Shown in pieces: positions 1 to 9,913 of a stretch of DNA of 64,000 bases. The notes below the pieces were generated by a model, which searched no databases, had not been told where the DNA came from, and saw only the letters and a program-made list of their open reading frames with translations. The stretch covers positions 1-64,000 of the forward strand of contig NZ_LXYO01000003.1 in NCBI RefSeq assembly GCF_001650915.1. The letters run 5' to 3'. Every line of letters starts with the position of its first letter. Position 1 is the first letter of the stretch. Both the position numbers and the translations under genes were made by a program. Source of the DNA: Marinobacter sp. EhC06. GTDB lineage: Bacteria; Pseudomonadota; Gammaproteobacteria; Pseudomonadales; Oleiphilaceae.

Positions 1-3
1 GGT

Positions 4-882
4 CTACTTTTGAACCCCGCTAAAAATGGGGGGATTACCGAGGCTCTTTACGCGAAGCAACAACAACTCGCCGAGTCGAAGTCCGTAGTGAAGTAAAAGT
101 CTGATCATCAGGTGATTCCGGATTTGCACTGCAGCGACCTGAGACCTATCCACGTGTTTTTGCCAGGGATTCAATGCATTTAAAGTTCTTGAAGTCGACG
201 GGCGCGAGCAGGAAGTAATCGCGAGGACTTCTTCAGTAGTTAAACTGCGCTCTCTCGCTACTAGCTGGCCCTGAGCCTGTTTAGAAAACGGTTTCCCGCT
301 TCGGGTGTTAAGTCGACCGCATGCCTCGCGGCGGGTGGCGTGTAGCCGAAAACGGTAGCTGTCGAGGGTTGTCCTTTGTTCTCTCGAATTAAGCTGTGTA
401 TATCGAGAGGAAACATACCGTCTTGCAAGAAACAGCAAAAACTGTGTCACGCAGCCAAGCCGCACATCGCGAGTAGCATCAGCGATGGCAGGCTCGGGCG
501 GGAGATCTTCGTTCCAGTTGGCATCTACTTGGTTTCTTCCTGAATCGACGTAAGTGGCGAAGCCGGAATAATCAATCAAAGCTGAGTCCAGAGCCAGGAG
601 CGGAACGAGCTCTCGAATTCTAGTCAGGTTATTATCGAAAATAGCCTCATCGAACGACTTTTGATGTTTCTCGTGCCAATAGTTGTACCACTGGCAAACA
701 GAGACCAGGTGCTGTTTAACGGTATTGATCGCTTTCGAAAGCCCCCAGCTGTGTAAGTACAGAAGAGGCAATAACGCGGGCAGGTCTGAACCGGAATCAA
801 TTACGACGACCGAAAGTTGACCATGATAGGAAAATTTCTTGAGCTGGAACCGTTCCTTGACACTCATTTCCACACTGTCCAT
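4..882 (-). pseudogene. truncated tyrosine recombinase / integrase
   Basis: This 292-residue product resembles a phage-type integrase of the tyrosine recombinase family, which cuts and rejoins DNA at specific sites. The N-terminal part fits a SAM-like core-binding domain. Near residues 265-282 the box with the first catalytic arginine is present (YGLRLGELLLL). The protein then ends after about a dozen unrelated residues (GNPPIFSGVQK). The catalytic lysine, the HxxR box and the nucleophilic tyrosine are all missing, so it cannot be an active recombinase. The last ~40 bases, next to the window edge, are rich in G and C runs and look like the end of an inserted element (IS21-like ends come to mind). 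That reading is inference, because the sequence to the left is not visible. The ATG at 882 has no good ribosome binding site. Confidence 0.6.
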
Positions 883-1199
883 GGGTGGGTATGAACCGAC
901 TATAAGACCGCGTATAAGAAAAAAGGAGAATTTTTGGTGATATTTGCAGGAGAGCGCACAGTTAGTGGATTTGGCCGTAACTACTCAAAATCTCATGAAC
1001 AAAAAGCTACACCACAGTCCCTTTAACATAATATACATTATGCGCAGTACGGTATGAGTTTTGGATGAACGGCTCCCTGCCGGCTAAACCGCTTTATACT
1101 TAGGAAGGGTCAGCTTCGGTCGCAAAGCGAACATTCAGGCAAACAGACCAACAAATTCCCTTGGCAAAAATCAGCTTCTTTTTTGGAACGTCCCCAGTA
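883..1199. other. gene-poor stretch
   Basis: About 300 bases lie between the integrase start and the first recognisable part of the diguanylate cyclase remnant. No convincing coding sequence, RNA gene or regulatory motif is seen. The last ~60 bases stay open in the frame that later reads HYDALTGLPN, so they may be decayed linker or PAS-domain sequence of the remnant. Confidence 0.5.
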
Positions 1200-1601
1200 A
1201 CGGGGAGAACCCCACCCACCAGGACATCAGCCAACTGAAACAAAATGAAGAAGAACTTCGGATAACCACGCACTACGATGCGCTGACCGGCCTGCCGAAC
1301 CGTTTGCTACTTGAGCGAGAGACTGAGGCACGCGGTGTGTACGGCCCGACGCCACGGCGATCTCTTGGCCGTAGTGTTTCTGGACCTTGACGGCTTCAAA
1401 GCGATCAACGACAGCCTCGGGGTCAGCGTTTATCCCCAGAGCCCGGATGTGGACCCGGACATACTGCTCCGTCAGGCGGATATCGCCATGTATCAGGCCA
1501 AACAGCGCGGCAAGAGTCAGGTCCGTTTTTTTGATGGGGTCCGTGCCGACGCATTCGACACACGCAAAATCAGAGCGGGCAATTCAGAAAGGCCCGCCTG
1601 A
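1200..1601 (+). pseudogene. diguanylate cyclase (GGDEF) remnant
   Basis: This is a decayed GGDEF domain. One frame, from about 1202, reads a PAS-to-GGDEF linker followed by HYDALTGLPNRLL. The reading then has to shift frame near 1310-1313 to continue as SERLRHAVCTARRHGDLLAV and FLDLDGFKAINDSLG. Directly after NDSLG the text jumps to VSVYPQSPDVDPDILLRQAD, which normally lies well after the GGDEF signature. The active-site loop and about 50 residues have therefore been deleted. The two lesions (frameshift and internal deletion) make loss of function certain. The 3' end runs into the convergent 3' end of cheB and overlaps it by about 85 bases. It may once have been a c-di-GMP output gene next to the chemotaxis operon; that is inference. 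Confidence 0.85.
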
Positions 1602-2608
1602 ACCACGACGGCGCCGCGCACCCAGGCTTCCCGGGGCATACCGTAGACCACACTGCTGTGTTCATCCTGCCCGATGGTGTATGCCCCGGCCTCACGCATC
1701 TCCAGAAGCCCTTCGGTACCGTCGCTGCCCATGCCGGTAAGGATGACACCAATAGCATTGGCGCCGGCGTAACGGGCAACAGATCGGAATAACACGTTAA
1801 CCGACGGCCGATGGCGACTCACCAACGGCCCGTCTTCCAGACCAACCACATAACGGGCGCCACTGCGGCGAAGGCGCATGTGCCGGTTCCCCGGCGCAAT
1901 CAGCGCATGCCCCCGCAGCAGAGAGTCACCGTCCTCGGCCTCCTTCACATTGATCCGACACAGGCTATTCAACCGTTCGGCAAAAGACCGGGTAAAACCC
2001 TCCGGCATGTGCTGGACGATCAGTATTCCGGGACAGTCCTCTGGAAGCGAAGACAGCAGTATACGGATAGCTTCGGTTCCACCGGTGGAAGCGCCTACGG
2101 CGATCACTTTTTCAGTGGTTTCGGACAGCGATTGCGTGGCCGGCAATTTACGCTGGACAACCGCGGCGGCGGGGACCGCCTGTTGGCGGCCAATCCGCGC
2201 ACGTGCGGCGCCTTTGACGGCATCCAGTATCCGTACCCGGGACTCCTCCAGGAACTGCCGGGTACCCAGAACCGGCTTGGTGATAATATCCACGGCCCCG
2301 TATTCCAGGGCGCGGATCTGGGTATCCGTGCCTGCCCCGGTGAGCGAGGAGCAAATCACAACCGGGATGGGCGCCTGGGCCATCAGCTTGCGCAGAAATG
2401 TGAGACCGTCCATCCGCGGCATTTCCACATCCAGGGTGATCACATCCGGCTTCACCGTGCGTAGTTTCTCAACCGCACGGTAGGGGTCGGACGCTGTACC
2501 CACCACCTCGATCAGGGTATCCGATTCCAGGACCTCGCTCAGTGTCTGGCGCACCACGGCAGAGTCGTCAATGATCAGGACACGGATGATTCCGTTTACC
2601 TCGTCCAT
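1517..2608 (-). CDS. cheB: chemotaxis protein-glutamate methylesterase CheB
   Basis: CheB removes methyl groups from chemoreceptor glutamates (and deamidates glutamines) so that signalling adapts. The 363-residue protein has an N-terminal receiver domain with the acidic pair D14/D15, phospho-acceptor D60 and the conserved lysine in TKP near 111. A linker of about 45 residues leads to the esterase domain. The catalytic triad is visible: Ser174 in GASTGG, His200 in VQHMPEGF and Asp296 in GMGSDG. It is the last gene of the che operon. Its ATG overlaps the cheR stop by one base (TGATG), which suggests translational coupling. The C-terminus overlaps the decayed GGDEF gene on the other strand. Confidence 0.97.
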   Translation of the reverse strand: MDEVNGIIRVLIIDDSAVVRQTLSEVLESDTLIEVVGTASDPYRAVEKLRTVKPDVITLDVEMPRMDGLTFLRKLMAQAPIPVVICSSLTGAGTDTQIRALEYGAVDIITKPVLGTRQFLEESRVRILDAVKGAARARIGRQQAVPAAAVVQRKLPATQSLSETTEKVIAVGASTGGTEAIRILLSSLPEDCPGILIVQHMPEGFTRSFAERLNSLCRINVKEAEDGDSLLRGHALIAPGNRHMRLRRSGARYVVGLEDGPLVSRHRPSVNVLFRSVARYAGANAIGVILTGMGSDGTEGLLEMREAGAYTIGQDEHSSVVYGMPREAWVRGAVVVQAGLSELPALILRVSNASARTPSKKRT

Positions 2609-3444
2609 CAGTCACGCTTCCTGTAGACCGCAGGCTCTTCGCTGATAAAGCCCGCCTGATAGGAACGGATGCTTTCGGAGTGACCAACAAACAACAGCCC
2701 ACCCGGTACCAACGCCCGATTCATCCGCTGGACGATAGAAGCCCGATCCATCTGATTGAAATAAATCATCACGTTGCGGCAGAAAATGACGTCGTAATGC
2801 CCGTCTGGGCCATAATCATCGAATATCAGATTCAGAGGCCGGACATTCAGGTGGGAACGCAACGCAGGCCCCATGCGAACCAGCCGCTTTACCGGATCCC
2901 GGCTGCGCAGGAAGTAGCGTTTACGCAGCTCAAGAGGCACGGGTTTAACGCGATCTTCCGGGTAGATGCCCTGCCGGGTTTTATCCAGCATCGAAGGGGC
3001 TATGTCGGTCGCCTCGATGCGGAATTCGAGGCGCTGGAATTCCAGAGCAAGCTCGGACAGCAGGATTGCCAGAGAGAAGGCTTCCTCGCCACTGGAACAG
3101 GCGGCGCTCCAGACCCGCAAAGGCCGGTCTGGCGGTGCTTTTTCCAGCCGGCCACGAAGATACCGCTCCAGAAACTGGAAATGCCCCGGCTCGCGAAAAA
3201 AGTCGGTCTTGTTGGTGGTCAACGCGTCCACGAGCATGATCTGCTCAACCGACTCCCCCGCCGGAGACAGCACGAAATCCAGATATTCCGAAAAATCACC
3301 ATGGCCAGTGGCGCGCATGCGCTTACGCAGACGCGCCTCCACCAGCTTGCGTTTGTAGTCCGGCAACTGGATGCCAGCAACACGCCCGATGTAATCCGAA
3401 ACCCGCCGGTGGTCAGCCGTGGAAAGACCGTCTCCGGCGCTCAT
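2608..3444 (-). CDS. cheR: chemotaxis protein methyltransferase CheR
   Basis: CheR methylates receptor glutamates with S-adenosylmethionine and opposes CheB. The 278-residue protein has the usual helical N-terminal domain with [11 protein letters not shown] near residues 77-87, then the SAM-binding fold with [17 protein letters not shown] near 109-125. The late motif FCRNVMIYF lies near residue 225. There is no C-terminal TPR extension, so this is the simple form. The start overlaps the cheW stop by four bases (ATGA), and the stop overlaps the cheB start. These are tightly coupled genes of one transcript. Confidence 0.97.
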   Translation of the reverse strand: MSAGDGLSTADHRRVSDYIGRVAGIQLPDYKRKLVEARLRKRMRATGHGDFSEYLDFVLSPAGESVEQIMLVDALTTNKTDFFREPGHFQFLERYLRGRLEKAPPDRPLRVWSAACSSGEEAFSLAILLSELALEFQRLEFRIEATDIAPSMLDKTRQGIYPEDRVKPVPLELRKRYFLRSRDPVKRLVRMGPALRSHLNVRPLNLIFDDYGPDGHYDVIFCRNVMIYFNQMDRASIVQRMNRALVPGGLLFVGHSESIRSYQAGFISEEPAVYRKRD

Positions 3445-3971
3445 TCCATCGCATGCTCCGTTCGGGCTTCGGGCTGGCGCTCAGAGCCAGAAATCACCGA
3501 TTGCAGTTCATCCGAGGAAAAAATCTCGGACAGACGCAGCAATATGATGAAGTGCTCGTCGTACCTGGCCATGCCTTCAATGAACTGGCTGTCAATCCGA
3601 TTGCCAATGCGTGGCGCCGGGCTGATATCGGCGCCGTCCAGCTCAACCACTTCCTGCACCCGATCCGTCAGGATTCCCAGCGGGGTATCCTCACCGTCCA
3701 CCTCAACATTGACGATCACAATGCAGGTATCAATGGTCGGTTCCGTTACCTGCATCCGGAAATGCTGCCGTAAGTCCACCACCGGGATCACCTTGCCCCG
3801 AAGGTTAATGACGCCGAGCATGAAATCCGGTGTTCTGGGCACCTGGGTGATCCGGCGGTATTCCAGCACTTCCTGGATACCGCTGATTTCCACCCCAAAC
3901 CACTCGTCATCCAGCACAAAAGACAGCACCTGAAGGTGCTCAGCGGTCGCCGCTGCTTCGACTGTTGTCAC
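3441..3971 (-). CDS. cheW: chemotaxis coupling protein CheW
   Basis: CheW bridges chemoreceptors and the kinase CheA in the membrane array. The 176-residue protein is a single CheW domain. Conserved segments are VLDDEWFGVEISGIQEV, PDFMLGVINLRGKVIPVVDL near residues 48-67 and GILTDRVQEVVEL near 98-110. The start is a GTG with a good GGAG-type site just upstream. It lies between the receptor gene at 3983-5662 (11 bases away) and cheR (4-base overlap), so it belongs to the same operon. Confidence 0.95.
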   Translation of the reverse strand: MTTVEAAATAEHLQVLSFVLDDEWFGVEISGIQEVLEYRRITQVPRTPDFMLGVINLRGKVIPVVDLRQHFRMQVTEPTIDTCIVIVNVEVDGEDTPLGILTDRVQEVVELDGADISPAPRIGNRIDSQFIEGMARYDEHFIILLRLSEIFSSDELQSVISGSERQPEARTEHAME

Positions 3972-3982
3972 GGCTCTGCTCC

Positions 3983-5662
3983 TCAGTAATGGACAAACTC
4001 TTTGTCGTCCGCATGAAGGTCGATATCAACACCGTTGGTCGCTGGCTTCTTCGACGCTTTCTGGCTGTTGGTAGCAGCCCCTGACCCGGGCTTTTTCGGG
4101 ACGATAATGGCGCTTTCCTTCCGGCTCTTTCCCTTTACCGCACCCTGGTCGTCTATGCGAAAGAAGTCGACCGTGGCATTCATCTGCTCAGCCTGGGCCG
4201 ACAGCTCTTCCGATGTCGCGGCCATTTCCTCGGCAGAGGCGGCGGACTGCTGTACCACCTGATCCAGCTGCTGCAGGGCCTTGTTGATTTCGTTCGAGCC
4301 CTTGTCCTGCTCGACTGCCGCGGCGCTGATTTCCTGAATCAGTTCAGAGGTGCGCTGAATGCCGGGTACCAGCTCCTTCAGCATTTCACCGGCGCGCTCG
4401 GACACTTCCAGGCTGCTGCGGGAACGCTCAACAATCTCACCGGCGGCGCGCTGGCTGCGTTCGGCCAGTTTGCGGACTTCTGCGGCCACCACGGTAAAGC
4501 CTTTACCATGTTCTCCGGCCCGGGCCGCTTCGATGGCGGCATTCAGGGCCAGCAGGTTGGTCTGGCGGGCAATTTCCTCGATGATGCCGATCTTCTCGGC
4601 AATTTCCTGCATCGCAGCGACGGATTCGTGGACCGCTTCACCGCTGGCCTGGGCATCGGTTGCCGACTTGCGGGCAATCTGCTCGGTCTGGCGGGCGTTG
4701 TCCGCGGTCTGGGCAATGTTGGCCGACATCTCTTCCATAGAGGAAGACACTTCCTCCAGGGACGCTGCCTGCTCGGTTGCCCCTTCGGCAATCTGCTGGC
4801 CGGTGCTGCTCAGCTCAATGCTGCCGGCGGAGACGTTGTCCGAGGCTTCCTTGATCTCGGCGACAATGTCACGGAGCTTGGCGTTCATATTGCGGAGAAT
4901 GCCGTATAGATCCGCATCACTGGCTTTCGGATCAAACCGCGTGTTCAGGTCGCCTTCGCCAATGCGCTTGGCAATCTGACCCACTTCGTTAATACGCCGG
5001 ATAATAATCACTGCGGCCAGAAGTCCGACAATCAAGGACACCACCAGCATGGTCAGCAGTTGGTTACGGGCCTCGCTGTAACGCTGCTCTGCCAGCGCGG
5101 TGGCTTCCTGCATGTCGCCCTCCCCGACTTCGGAGACACTGGCCAGGGCCTTTTCAAGATTGGCCAGAGCAGGCTCACCGGAATTGACCAGCAATAGATA
5201 AGCCTCGCGATTGGCAGCAAGCACCTGGCTGGCCGATGCGCCACGGTCTTCCGTCAGGCTGGCGATCTTGCGTACCTCGGCGGTTACGGTCTGGAAGTTC
5301 TCCAGCGCCGTGGAGAACTGCGCCAAGGCCCGTTCACCGCGCTCGGAAACGGTCAAACCTTTCAGCGACTCAACGTACCCCTCAATCACCGCTCTGGCTT
5401 CCATGACAGACGCCTCGTACCGGTCCTTGTTGACCCCGGTTGCGGCCAGAACAACGTTTTTGTTGAGTCGATCGGTATTCAGAACATCCGCACGGATCTG
5501 TTCAGCCAGTTTTACACGCTCGGCAGGGCCTGCGATGGTCTCGTTCAGGCGCTCCCGGGCACGGTCCAGCGCCTGCAGACTCACGTAGCTGTTCACGCCA
5601 ATCAGCAGGATCAGCACGGTGAATCCTGTGTACAGAAGGGTCTTGATGGTAATGCGTTTCAT
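3983..5662 (-). CDS. methyl-accepting chemotaxis protein (transmembrane receptor)
   Basis: A 559-residue chemoreceptor with classic layout. It has a transmembrane segment at about 8-30, a helical periplasmic sensor of the 4HB type to about 200, a second membrane segment at about 203-221, a HAMP domain, and the long cytoplasmic coiled-coil signalling domain. The highly conserved hairpin tip that contacts CheA and CheW is present ([20 protein letters not shown]). The C-terminal tail is Lys/Ala rich and ends in DDKEFVHY, without the NWETF-type tether for CheR/CheB. The ligand cannot be read from the sequence. A strong AAGGAG site precedes the ATG. It sits between cheA and cheW in the operon and is probably the principal receptor of this array. 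Confidence 0.93.
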   Translation of the reverse strand: MKRITIKTLLYTGFTVLILLIGVNSYVSLQALDRARERLNETIAGPAERVKLAEQIRADVLNTDRLNKNVVLAATGVNKDRYEASVMEARAVIEGYVESLKGLTVSERGERALAQFSTALENFQTVTAEVRKIASLTEDRGASASQVLAANREAYLLLVNSGEPALANLEKALASVSEVGEGDMQEATALAEQRYSEARNQLLTMLVVSLIVGLLAAVIIIRRINEVGQIAKRIGEGDLNTRFDPKASDADLYGILRNMNAKLRDIVAEIKEASDNVSAGSIELSSTGQQIAEGATEQAASLEEVSSSMEEMSANIAQTADNARQTEQIARKSATDAQASGEAVHESVAAMQEIAEKIGIIEEIARQTNLLALNAAIEAARAGEHGKGFTVVAAEVRKLAERSQRAAGEIVERSRSSLEVSERAGEMLKELVPGIQRTSELIQEISAAAVEQDKGSNEINKALQQLDQVVQQSAASAEEMAATSEELSAQAEQMNATVDFFRIDDQGAVKGKSRKESAIIVPKKPGSGAATNSQKASKKPATNGVDIDLHADDKEFVHY

Positions 5663-5680
5663 GGTTTTTCGGCTCCTTAC

Positions 5681-7708
5681 TTACACGGCCGTGCTGTTGA
5701 TATCGTCAATCAGTTCCGCAACATCCAGGATCATGGCGATGCCGCCATTGCCCAGGATGGTTGCACCCATAACACCTTCGGCGTCGCGATAGAGACGCCC
5801 CAGGCTTTTGATAACGGTCTGGGAGTGGCCAATCACTTCGTCTACCGTGATGCCGAACCGTTCTTTGTCCACATGGACGATCACTGTTTGCTCAATGTCC
5901 GGCTGCTGGCCCGCAACCGCGAACCATTCCCGCAAACGCAGGGACGGCACCAGACCGTCACGGTGTTTGATCAGCCGGGACCCGTCTTCCCGGCTGGACT
6001 CTGAAGCCCGGGTTTCGATGCACTCGTCCACCACACCCAGAGGAATCACAAAACGTTCGCCGGACACCGCCACCATCAGGCCGTCAATAATAGCCAGAGT
6101 CATCGGCAGGCTGATGGTAATGACCGTGCCCTCACCCGGTTCGGACTGCAGCTGAACCCGGCCCTGAAGACTCTCAATGGAAGTTCTGACCACATCCATA
6201 CCGACACCGCGACCGGACACATCCGAGACCCTGGCCGCGGTCGAGAAGCCGGGTTCGAAAATCAGGTTGTAAATGGCGTCGGTATCGGGCGTGACGTCTT
6301 CCGGCACCAACCCGTTTTTTCGGGCCTTCTCCAGGATGCGCGCGGCATCGAGACCGGCCCCGTCATCGGATATCCGGATAATGATCCGGCCCTGCTCATG
6401 GGCGGCTTCCAGGCGGATAGTGCCTTTCTCTGGCTTACCCGCCGCCAACCGGGTTTCCGGCATTTCAATGCCGTGATCCAGGCTGTTGCGTAACAGGTGC
6501 ACCAACGGGTCCGCCAGTTTGTCCAGTACCACCTTGTCCAGTTCGGTACCGGCACCGGCCGTCTCCAGAGCCACGTTCTTGCCCAACTCGCGGGAGAGAT
6601 CACGAACCAGGCGACGGAAACGTCCGAAGGTGGAACCTATCGGCAACATCCGGATATCAAAGGTGGTTTCACGAAGGTTATTGGACAACCGGTCCAGTTC
6701 TTCCGCCAGCTCGCCAATGGATTCGTCTTCCCGGGAAATGGCCAACTGATCAAGACGGGCCTGAAGAATGACCAGCTCGCCAACCTGATCCATCAGGGCA
6801 TCCAGCTTGCGCTGGGGCACCTTGATGCTTAGCTCGGACTCGGCCACCCGGGAAGCGTTGGAGGTTTGCTCCGCCGACGTTGGCCGCAGCGCCTGCTGAT
6901 CCGAAGCCTGGGGCCGGTCAGGCGCTGCGGTCGGCACCAGGGCGTGTAAGGCCCAGGCATTGTCGTCTGTCAGCCAGCCGGCGGCGCTCAAACGGTCGAG
7001 ATTGTGCCGGAAGGCGTCGGGGCTGAGCGGGTGCAAATCAATCTGCCAGTCTTCACAGACAAACAGAAAGACATCCCGGAGAGCGTTTTCTCCGGCGTCG
7101 GTGATGATCAGAACCTGCAGCTCCAGGGCGCAGAGTTCCGGATCTTCCGGCACCCCGGCCAGGCGCAGGCTCAGCCCGCAGGCTCCCAGCCCCTGCAGCT
7201 CCCGAATCAGGGGCAGCAAATCCATGCCATCGGTAAAGGCGCTTGCTGCTGGGCGCACAAAGATTGAATAGCAGCCCGAACCGGCGGACTGATCATCAGA
7301 GTCGCTGTTTGCCCGCTGTTCCGATACCGGACTCGCCACCTCGGTAAATTGCTGCAAACGACCCACCAGCGCCAGACTGGATTCGATTTGCCCGCTCTCC
7401 GGCACCGGTGACCGGAGCAAGCCATCGATCTGGTCCTTGCATTCCAGTACCAGATTGATGATCTCTGCGGTCAACCCCAGCCGTCCGGAGCGAACCCGCT
7501 CGAACAGCGTCTCAAGGTGATGGGTAAATTCCGAGAGATGGTCGAACCCCACCATGCCGGACGAGCCCTTTATGGTGTGCATGGCGCGAAACGCGATGTT
7601 GATCTGTTCGGCATCATTCGGGGCAGCGTCCAGGCACAACAGCGCCTGCTCAAGGTTTTCAAGATGCTCCGCAGCCTCCTCGCGAAAAACCGTTTCCGAA
7701 TCAGACAT
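5681..7708 (-). CDS. cheA: chemotaxis sensor histidine kinase CheA
   Basis: CheA autophosphorylates and passes phosphate to the CheY and CheB receiver domains. The protein starts with an HPt domain whose phospho-accepting His44 lies in MHTIKGSSGMVGF. A divergent middle region of about 200 residues follows, where P2 would be expected. Then come the dimerisation helices (KLDALMDQVGELVILQARL), the ATP-binding domain with HLLRNSLDHGIE (N box), SDDGAGLD (G1) and GRGVGMDVV (G2), and a C-terminal CheW-like domain. I chose the ATG at 7708 over an in-frame TTG nine bases upstream because only the ATG has a usable distance to GGAG. The gene overlaps the end of the STAS gene by eight bases. Confidence 0.95.
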   Translation of the reverse strand: MSDSETVFREEAAEHLENLEQALLCLDAAPNDAEQINIAFRAMHTIKGSSGMVGFDHLSEFTHHLETLFERVRSGRLGLTAEIINLVLECKDQIDGLLRSPVPESGQIESSLALVGRLQQFTEVASPVSEQRANSDSDDQSAGSGCYSIFVRPAASAFTDGMDLLPLIRELQGLGACGLSLRLAGVPEDPELCALELQVLIITDAGENALRDVFLFVCEDWQIDLHPLSPDAFRHNLDRLSAAGWLTDDNAWALHALVPTAAPDRPQASDQQALRPTSAEQTSNASRVAESELSIKVPQRKLDALMDQVGELVILQARLDQLAISREDESIGELAEELDRLSNNLRETTFDIRMLPIGSTFGRFRRLVRDLSRELGKNVALETAGAGTELDKVVLDKLADPLVHLLRNSLDHGIEMPETRLAAGKPEKGTIRLEAAHEQGRIIIRISDDGAGLDAARILEKARKNGLVPEDVTPDTDAIYNLIFEPGFSTAARVSDVSGRGVGMDVVRTSIESLQGRVQLQSEPGEGTVITISLPMTLAIIDGLMVAVSGERFVIPLGVVDECIETRASESSREDGSRLIKHRDGLVPSLRLREWFAVAGQQPDIEQTVIVHVDKERFGITVDEVIGHSQTVIKSLGRLYRDAEGVMGATILGNGGIAMILDVAELIDDINSTAV

Positions 7709-8015
7709 CCGTGACAAGCTCCGGAAACGGCTCGTTCTGGCGGATTTCGAGACTGATCAGCTCAATGATGCCGGCAATCGCCGAGGGCACATTGACGAAC
7801 ACCAGCCGGTAACCAGCCGTGAACAGGCGGTTGCGCACGGCTAAAAGCCATTGCAGGCCGGCGGAGTCAATCTCGTTGACACCGGAAAGATCAAAAAGCC
7901 AGTCCCGGCGAGGCAGGCCGGAACCGGAAAACGACGCCTCAAGCTTGCGGACCTCGTAAATAGTCAGGGCCTCGGGGGCACTCCACACGCCTTCGGCAGT
8001 ATCTGGAAGAGTCAT
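7701..8015 (-). CDS. STAS-domain protein (anti-sigma-antagonist fold)
   Basis: A 104-residue single STAS domain related to SpoIIAA and RsbV. The loop DLSGVNEIDSAGLQWLLAV near residues 43-61 carries the serine that is phosphorylated in RsbV-like proteins. In a chemotaxis operon such proteins sit between cheY and cheA; similar placement is known in Vibrio-type che clusters, where their role is not settled. Its position, overlapping the cheA start by eight bases, implies co-production with the kinase. Possible roles are an array component or a partner-switching regulator; the sequence alone does not decide. A GAGG ribosome binding site precedes the ATG. Confidence 0.88.
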   Translation of the reverse strand: MTLPDTAEGVWSAPEALTIYEVRKLEASFSGSGLPRRDWLFDLSGVNEIDSAGLQWLLAVRNRLFTAGYRLVFVNVPSAIAGIIELISLEIRQNEPFPELVTDV

Positions 8016-8026
8016 AGTCGGTTACC

Positions 8027-8389
8027 TCACGCCAGCTTGGAAACCGCCGCCAACAGCAGTTCAGGCTTGAACGGTTTCACCAGCCATGCCTTGGCACCTG
8101 CGGCTTTGCCTTCCATCTTTTTGCCTTCCTCGGATTCTGTGGTCAGCATCAGGATGGGGGTGAACTTGTGGTCCGCGCGCTTTTTCACTTCCTTGACGAA
8201 GGTAATGCCATCCATCACCGGCATGTTCACGTCACTGACAATCAGGTGGAAGCGCTGACCATCCAGCTTGCCCAGGGCATCGGCACCATGTTCAGCCGTT
8301 ACCACCTGATGACCGGCGTCTTTCAGGGCCATGCTTACAACCTGGCGAATGGAGGCGGAATCGTCGACTACGAGTATGTTTTTTGACAT
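8027..8389 (-). CDS. cheY: CheY-like response regulator
   Basis: A 120-residue single receiver domain. The acidic pocket is D9/D10, the phospho-acceptor is D53 in VSDVNMPVMDG, the switch threonine is near T83/T84 and the invariant lysine is K105 in LVKPFKPE. Without an output domain it most likely diffuses to the flagellar switch or acts as a phosphate sink for CheA. No cheZ lies in the operon, so dephosphorylation would need a phosphatase encoded elsewhere. It is separated by 11 bases from each neighbour. Confidence 0.95.
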   Translation of the reverse strand: MSKNILVVDDSASIRQVVSMALKDAGHQVVTAEHGADALGKLDGQRFHLIVSDVNMPVMDGITFVKEVKKRADHKFTPILMLTTESEEGKKMEGKAAGAKAWLVKPFKPELLLAAVSKLA

Positions 8390-8400
8390 GGGCTTAAATC

Positions 8401-9633
8401 TCAGAAAAAAGTAAGTTCACTGGAGGCCGCGGCCTGACAGGGGCGTCCGGGTGTTCCACCGGCCAGCGACTCGCGCTCAAACGCCGTCGTGGTGCGCGAA
8501 CGCAGCTGGTCCGCCAGCCTCTTGACGGTGTTCTCAACGTTGCCGGCCGCTTCCGTATTCTGGTTGCGAGCCAGGCTGTAGACGTCATCAACCGAGCCGG
8601 TCACGTGGGACAGAATCTGACTGAAATGGTCCTGGAACTGCAGCTGGATAATCACGTCGCGGATATCATCCTGAACGGACACACCACTGCGCATGAGGGA
8701 ATAATTGGCCTCGGCCAGGCCATCCACTTTGGTGCTGATGTCCGTCAGCGTGTCATCGATTGCGCCCTGGAGCTGGCGACGTGAGGCATCCGAATAGGCA
8801 ATGTTGCTCTGGACCAGAGCCACCGTTTCGCCAATCTGATGGCTGACCCGGCCCACCACTTCACTGATGCGGTCGCCGGCTTCGGACGACCGGGCTGCCA
8901 GGGATCGGACTTCGCTGGCAACAACAGCAAACCCACGCCCGGCTTCACCCGCCCGGGCCGCCTCAATGGCTGCATTCAGAGCCAGCAGGTTAATCTGCTC
9001 GGCAATCTGCCGGACTTCGGCCGCAAAGCTGTCGAGCTGCGCAGTGTTCGCAGAAAGGGCTTCCACCCGTTCAAACGTCTGCTGGTCCCGGCTGCCGCCG
9101 GCTTCGAGCGACGCCAACAGTTGGCGAAACGTATGCTCAGCGGATCGGGTGACCTCGCCCAGAACCGTATCGGTGCCCCGGGTTCCTTCACCGGTGGCGA
9201 CCGATAACTGGTCGCAGATGGTTTCAAATTTTCCGGACAGGTCGGTAACCGCCTGCTCCATGGTTTCCCGCCCCCCATTGAGGAGCTTGTTCCAGAGCGG
9301 CAGAAGTTCGGTAACGGACTCTATGAGCTGCTGGCTGGCCTGATCTCGACGGGCCAGGCCGTCAAGCCGCTCCTGGCAGGCGATCATGTCGTTGCAGACC
9401 CAGGCATACCCTGCCTGCAGGTCCCGGTATCGACGCCAGGCAAGAAAACCCAGGAAAGGTGCCACCAGGGCAACCAAAACACCGGTTAACAAAAAACCGC
9501 CGGCAAACAGGAAAAATGCCGATGCAGCGCCGGTGCTGGCAAAAGTCAAAAACAACAACAGTGGAAAAGCCAATCGGGAAAACTGGCTCTGGTCTGGATC
9601 CGTTTCTGACCAATTATCGTAATTTCGGCTCAT
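8401..9633 (-). CDS. methyl-accepting chemotaxis-type protein without periplasmic sensor
   Basis: First gene of the che operon. The roughly 410-residue protein has two closely spaced hydrophobic segments near the N-terminus (about residues 20-70), leaving almost no periplasmic loop, and then a signalling coiled coil with the conserved tip [19 protein letters not shown]. Conservation falls off C-terminally, where the text is [20 protein letters not shown]. No HAMP domain is obvious. It may sense membrane or cytoplasmic state, or modulate the array; this is inference. A longer reading with a GTG at 9657 exists, but the ATG at 9633 is preferred because a G-rich site (GCGGGGG) sits just upstream of it. 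Confidence 0.88.
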   Translation of the reverse strand: MSRNYDNWSETDPDQSQFSRLAFPLLLFLTFASTGAASAFFLFAGGFLLTGVLVALVAPFLGFLAWRRYRDLQAGYAWVCNDMIACQERLDGLARRDQASQQLIESVTELLPLWNKLLNGGRETMEQAVTDLSGKFETICDQLSVATGEGTRGTDTVLGEVTRSAEHTFRQLLASLEAGGSRDQQTFERVEALSANTAQLDSFAAEVRQIAEQINLLALNAAIEAARAGEAGRGFAVVASEVRSLAARSSEAGDRISEVVGRVSHQIGETVALVQSNIAYSDASRRQLQGAIDDTLTDISTKVDGLAEANYSLMRSGVSVQDDIRDVIIQLQFQDHFSQILSHVTGSVDDVYSLARNQNTEAAGNVENTVKRLADQLRSRTTTAFERESLAGGTPGRPCQAAASSELTFF

Positions 9634-9664
9634 GCAACCCCCGCAATCCCTCAACACGCCTAAA

Positions 9665-9680
9665 TGTGAACTGCGTCACA
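9665..9680. promoter_or_regulatory. CRP/Vfr-type palindrome before the che operon
   Basis: The sequence TGTGAACTGCGTCACA is a perfect TGTGA-N6-TCACA palindrome, the consensus for CRP and its Pseudomonas homologue Vfr. Its centre is about 40 bases upstream of the first che-operon ATG. That is close enough to affect the promoter. For class II activation the transcript would have to start almost at the ATG, so repression or an effect on another start is also possible. Confidence 0.6.
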
Positions 9681-9913
9681 CTTCCTAAATGCAGTTTAAA
9701 GGGGTTTCTCCGAGGATCAGAAACACATTCCTGTATTGTTTTTTGTACGGAATGCAAATTTCTGTGGAATGAAAATCTGAAATAAAGTCTGTAATTCAGT
9801 TATATAGGGGTTATCCGAAATGCCAGACAAGAAAACCGGACTGCACTTGATATAAGGCAAGAAACATCTTTGCACGTTTGGCACTGTTCTCTGAGGGAAG
9901 CAAGGAGAAATCC

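Noticed and set aside
1811..9622. Long open frames on the plus strand opposite the che genes
   Set aside because: They mirror high-GC codon use of cheB, cheR, mcp and cheA on the other strand, lack ribosome binding sites and resemble no protein family.
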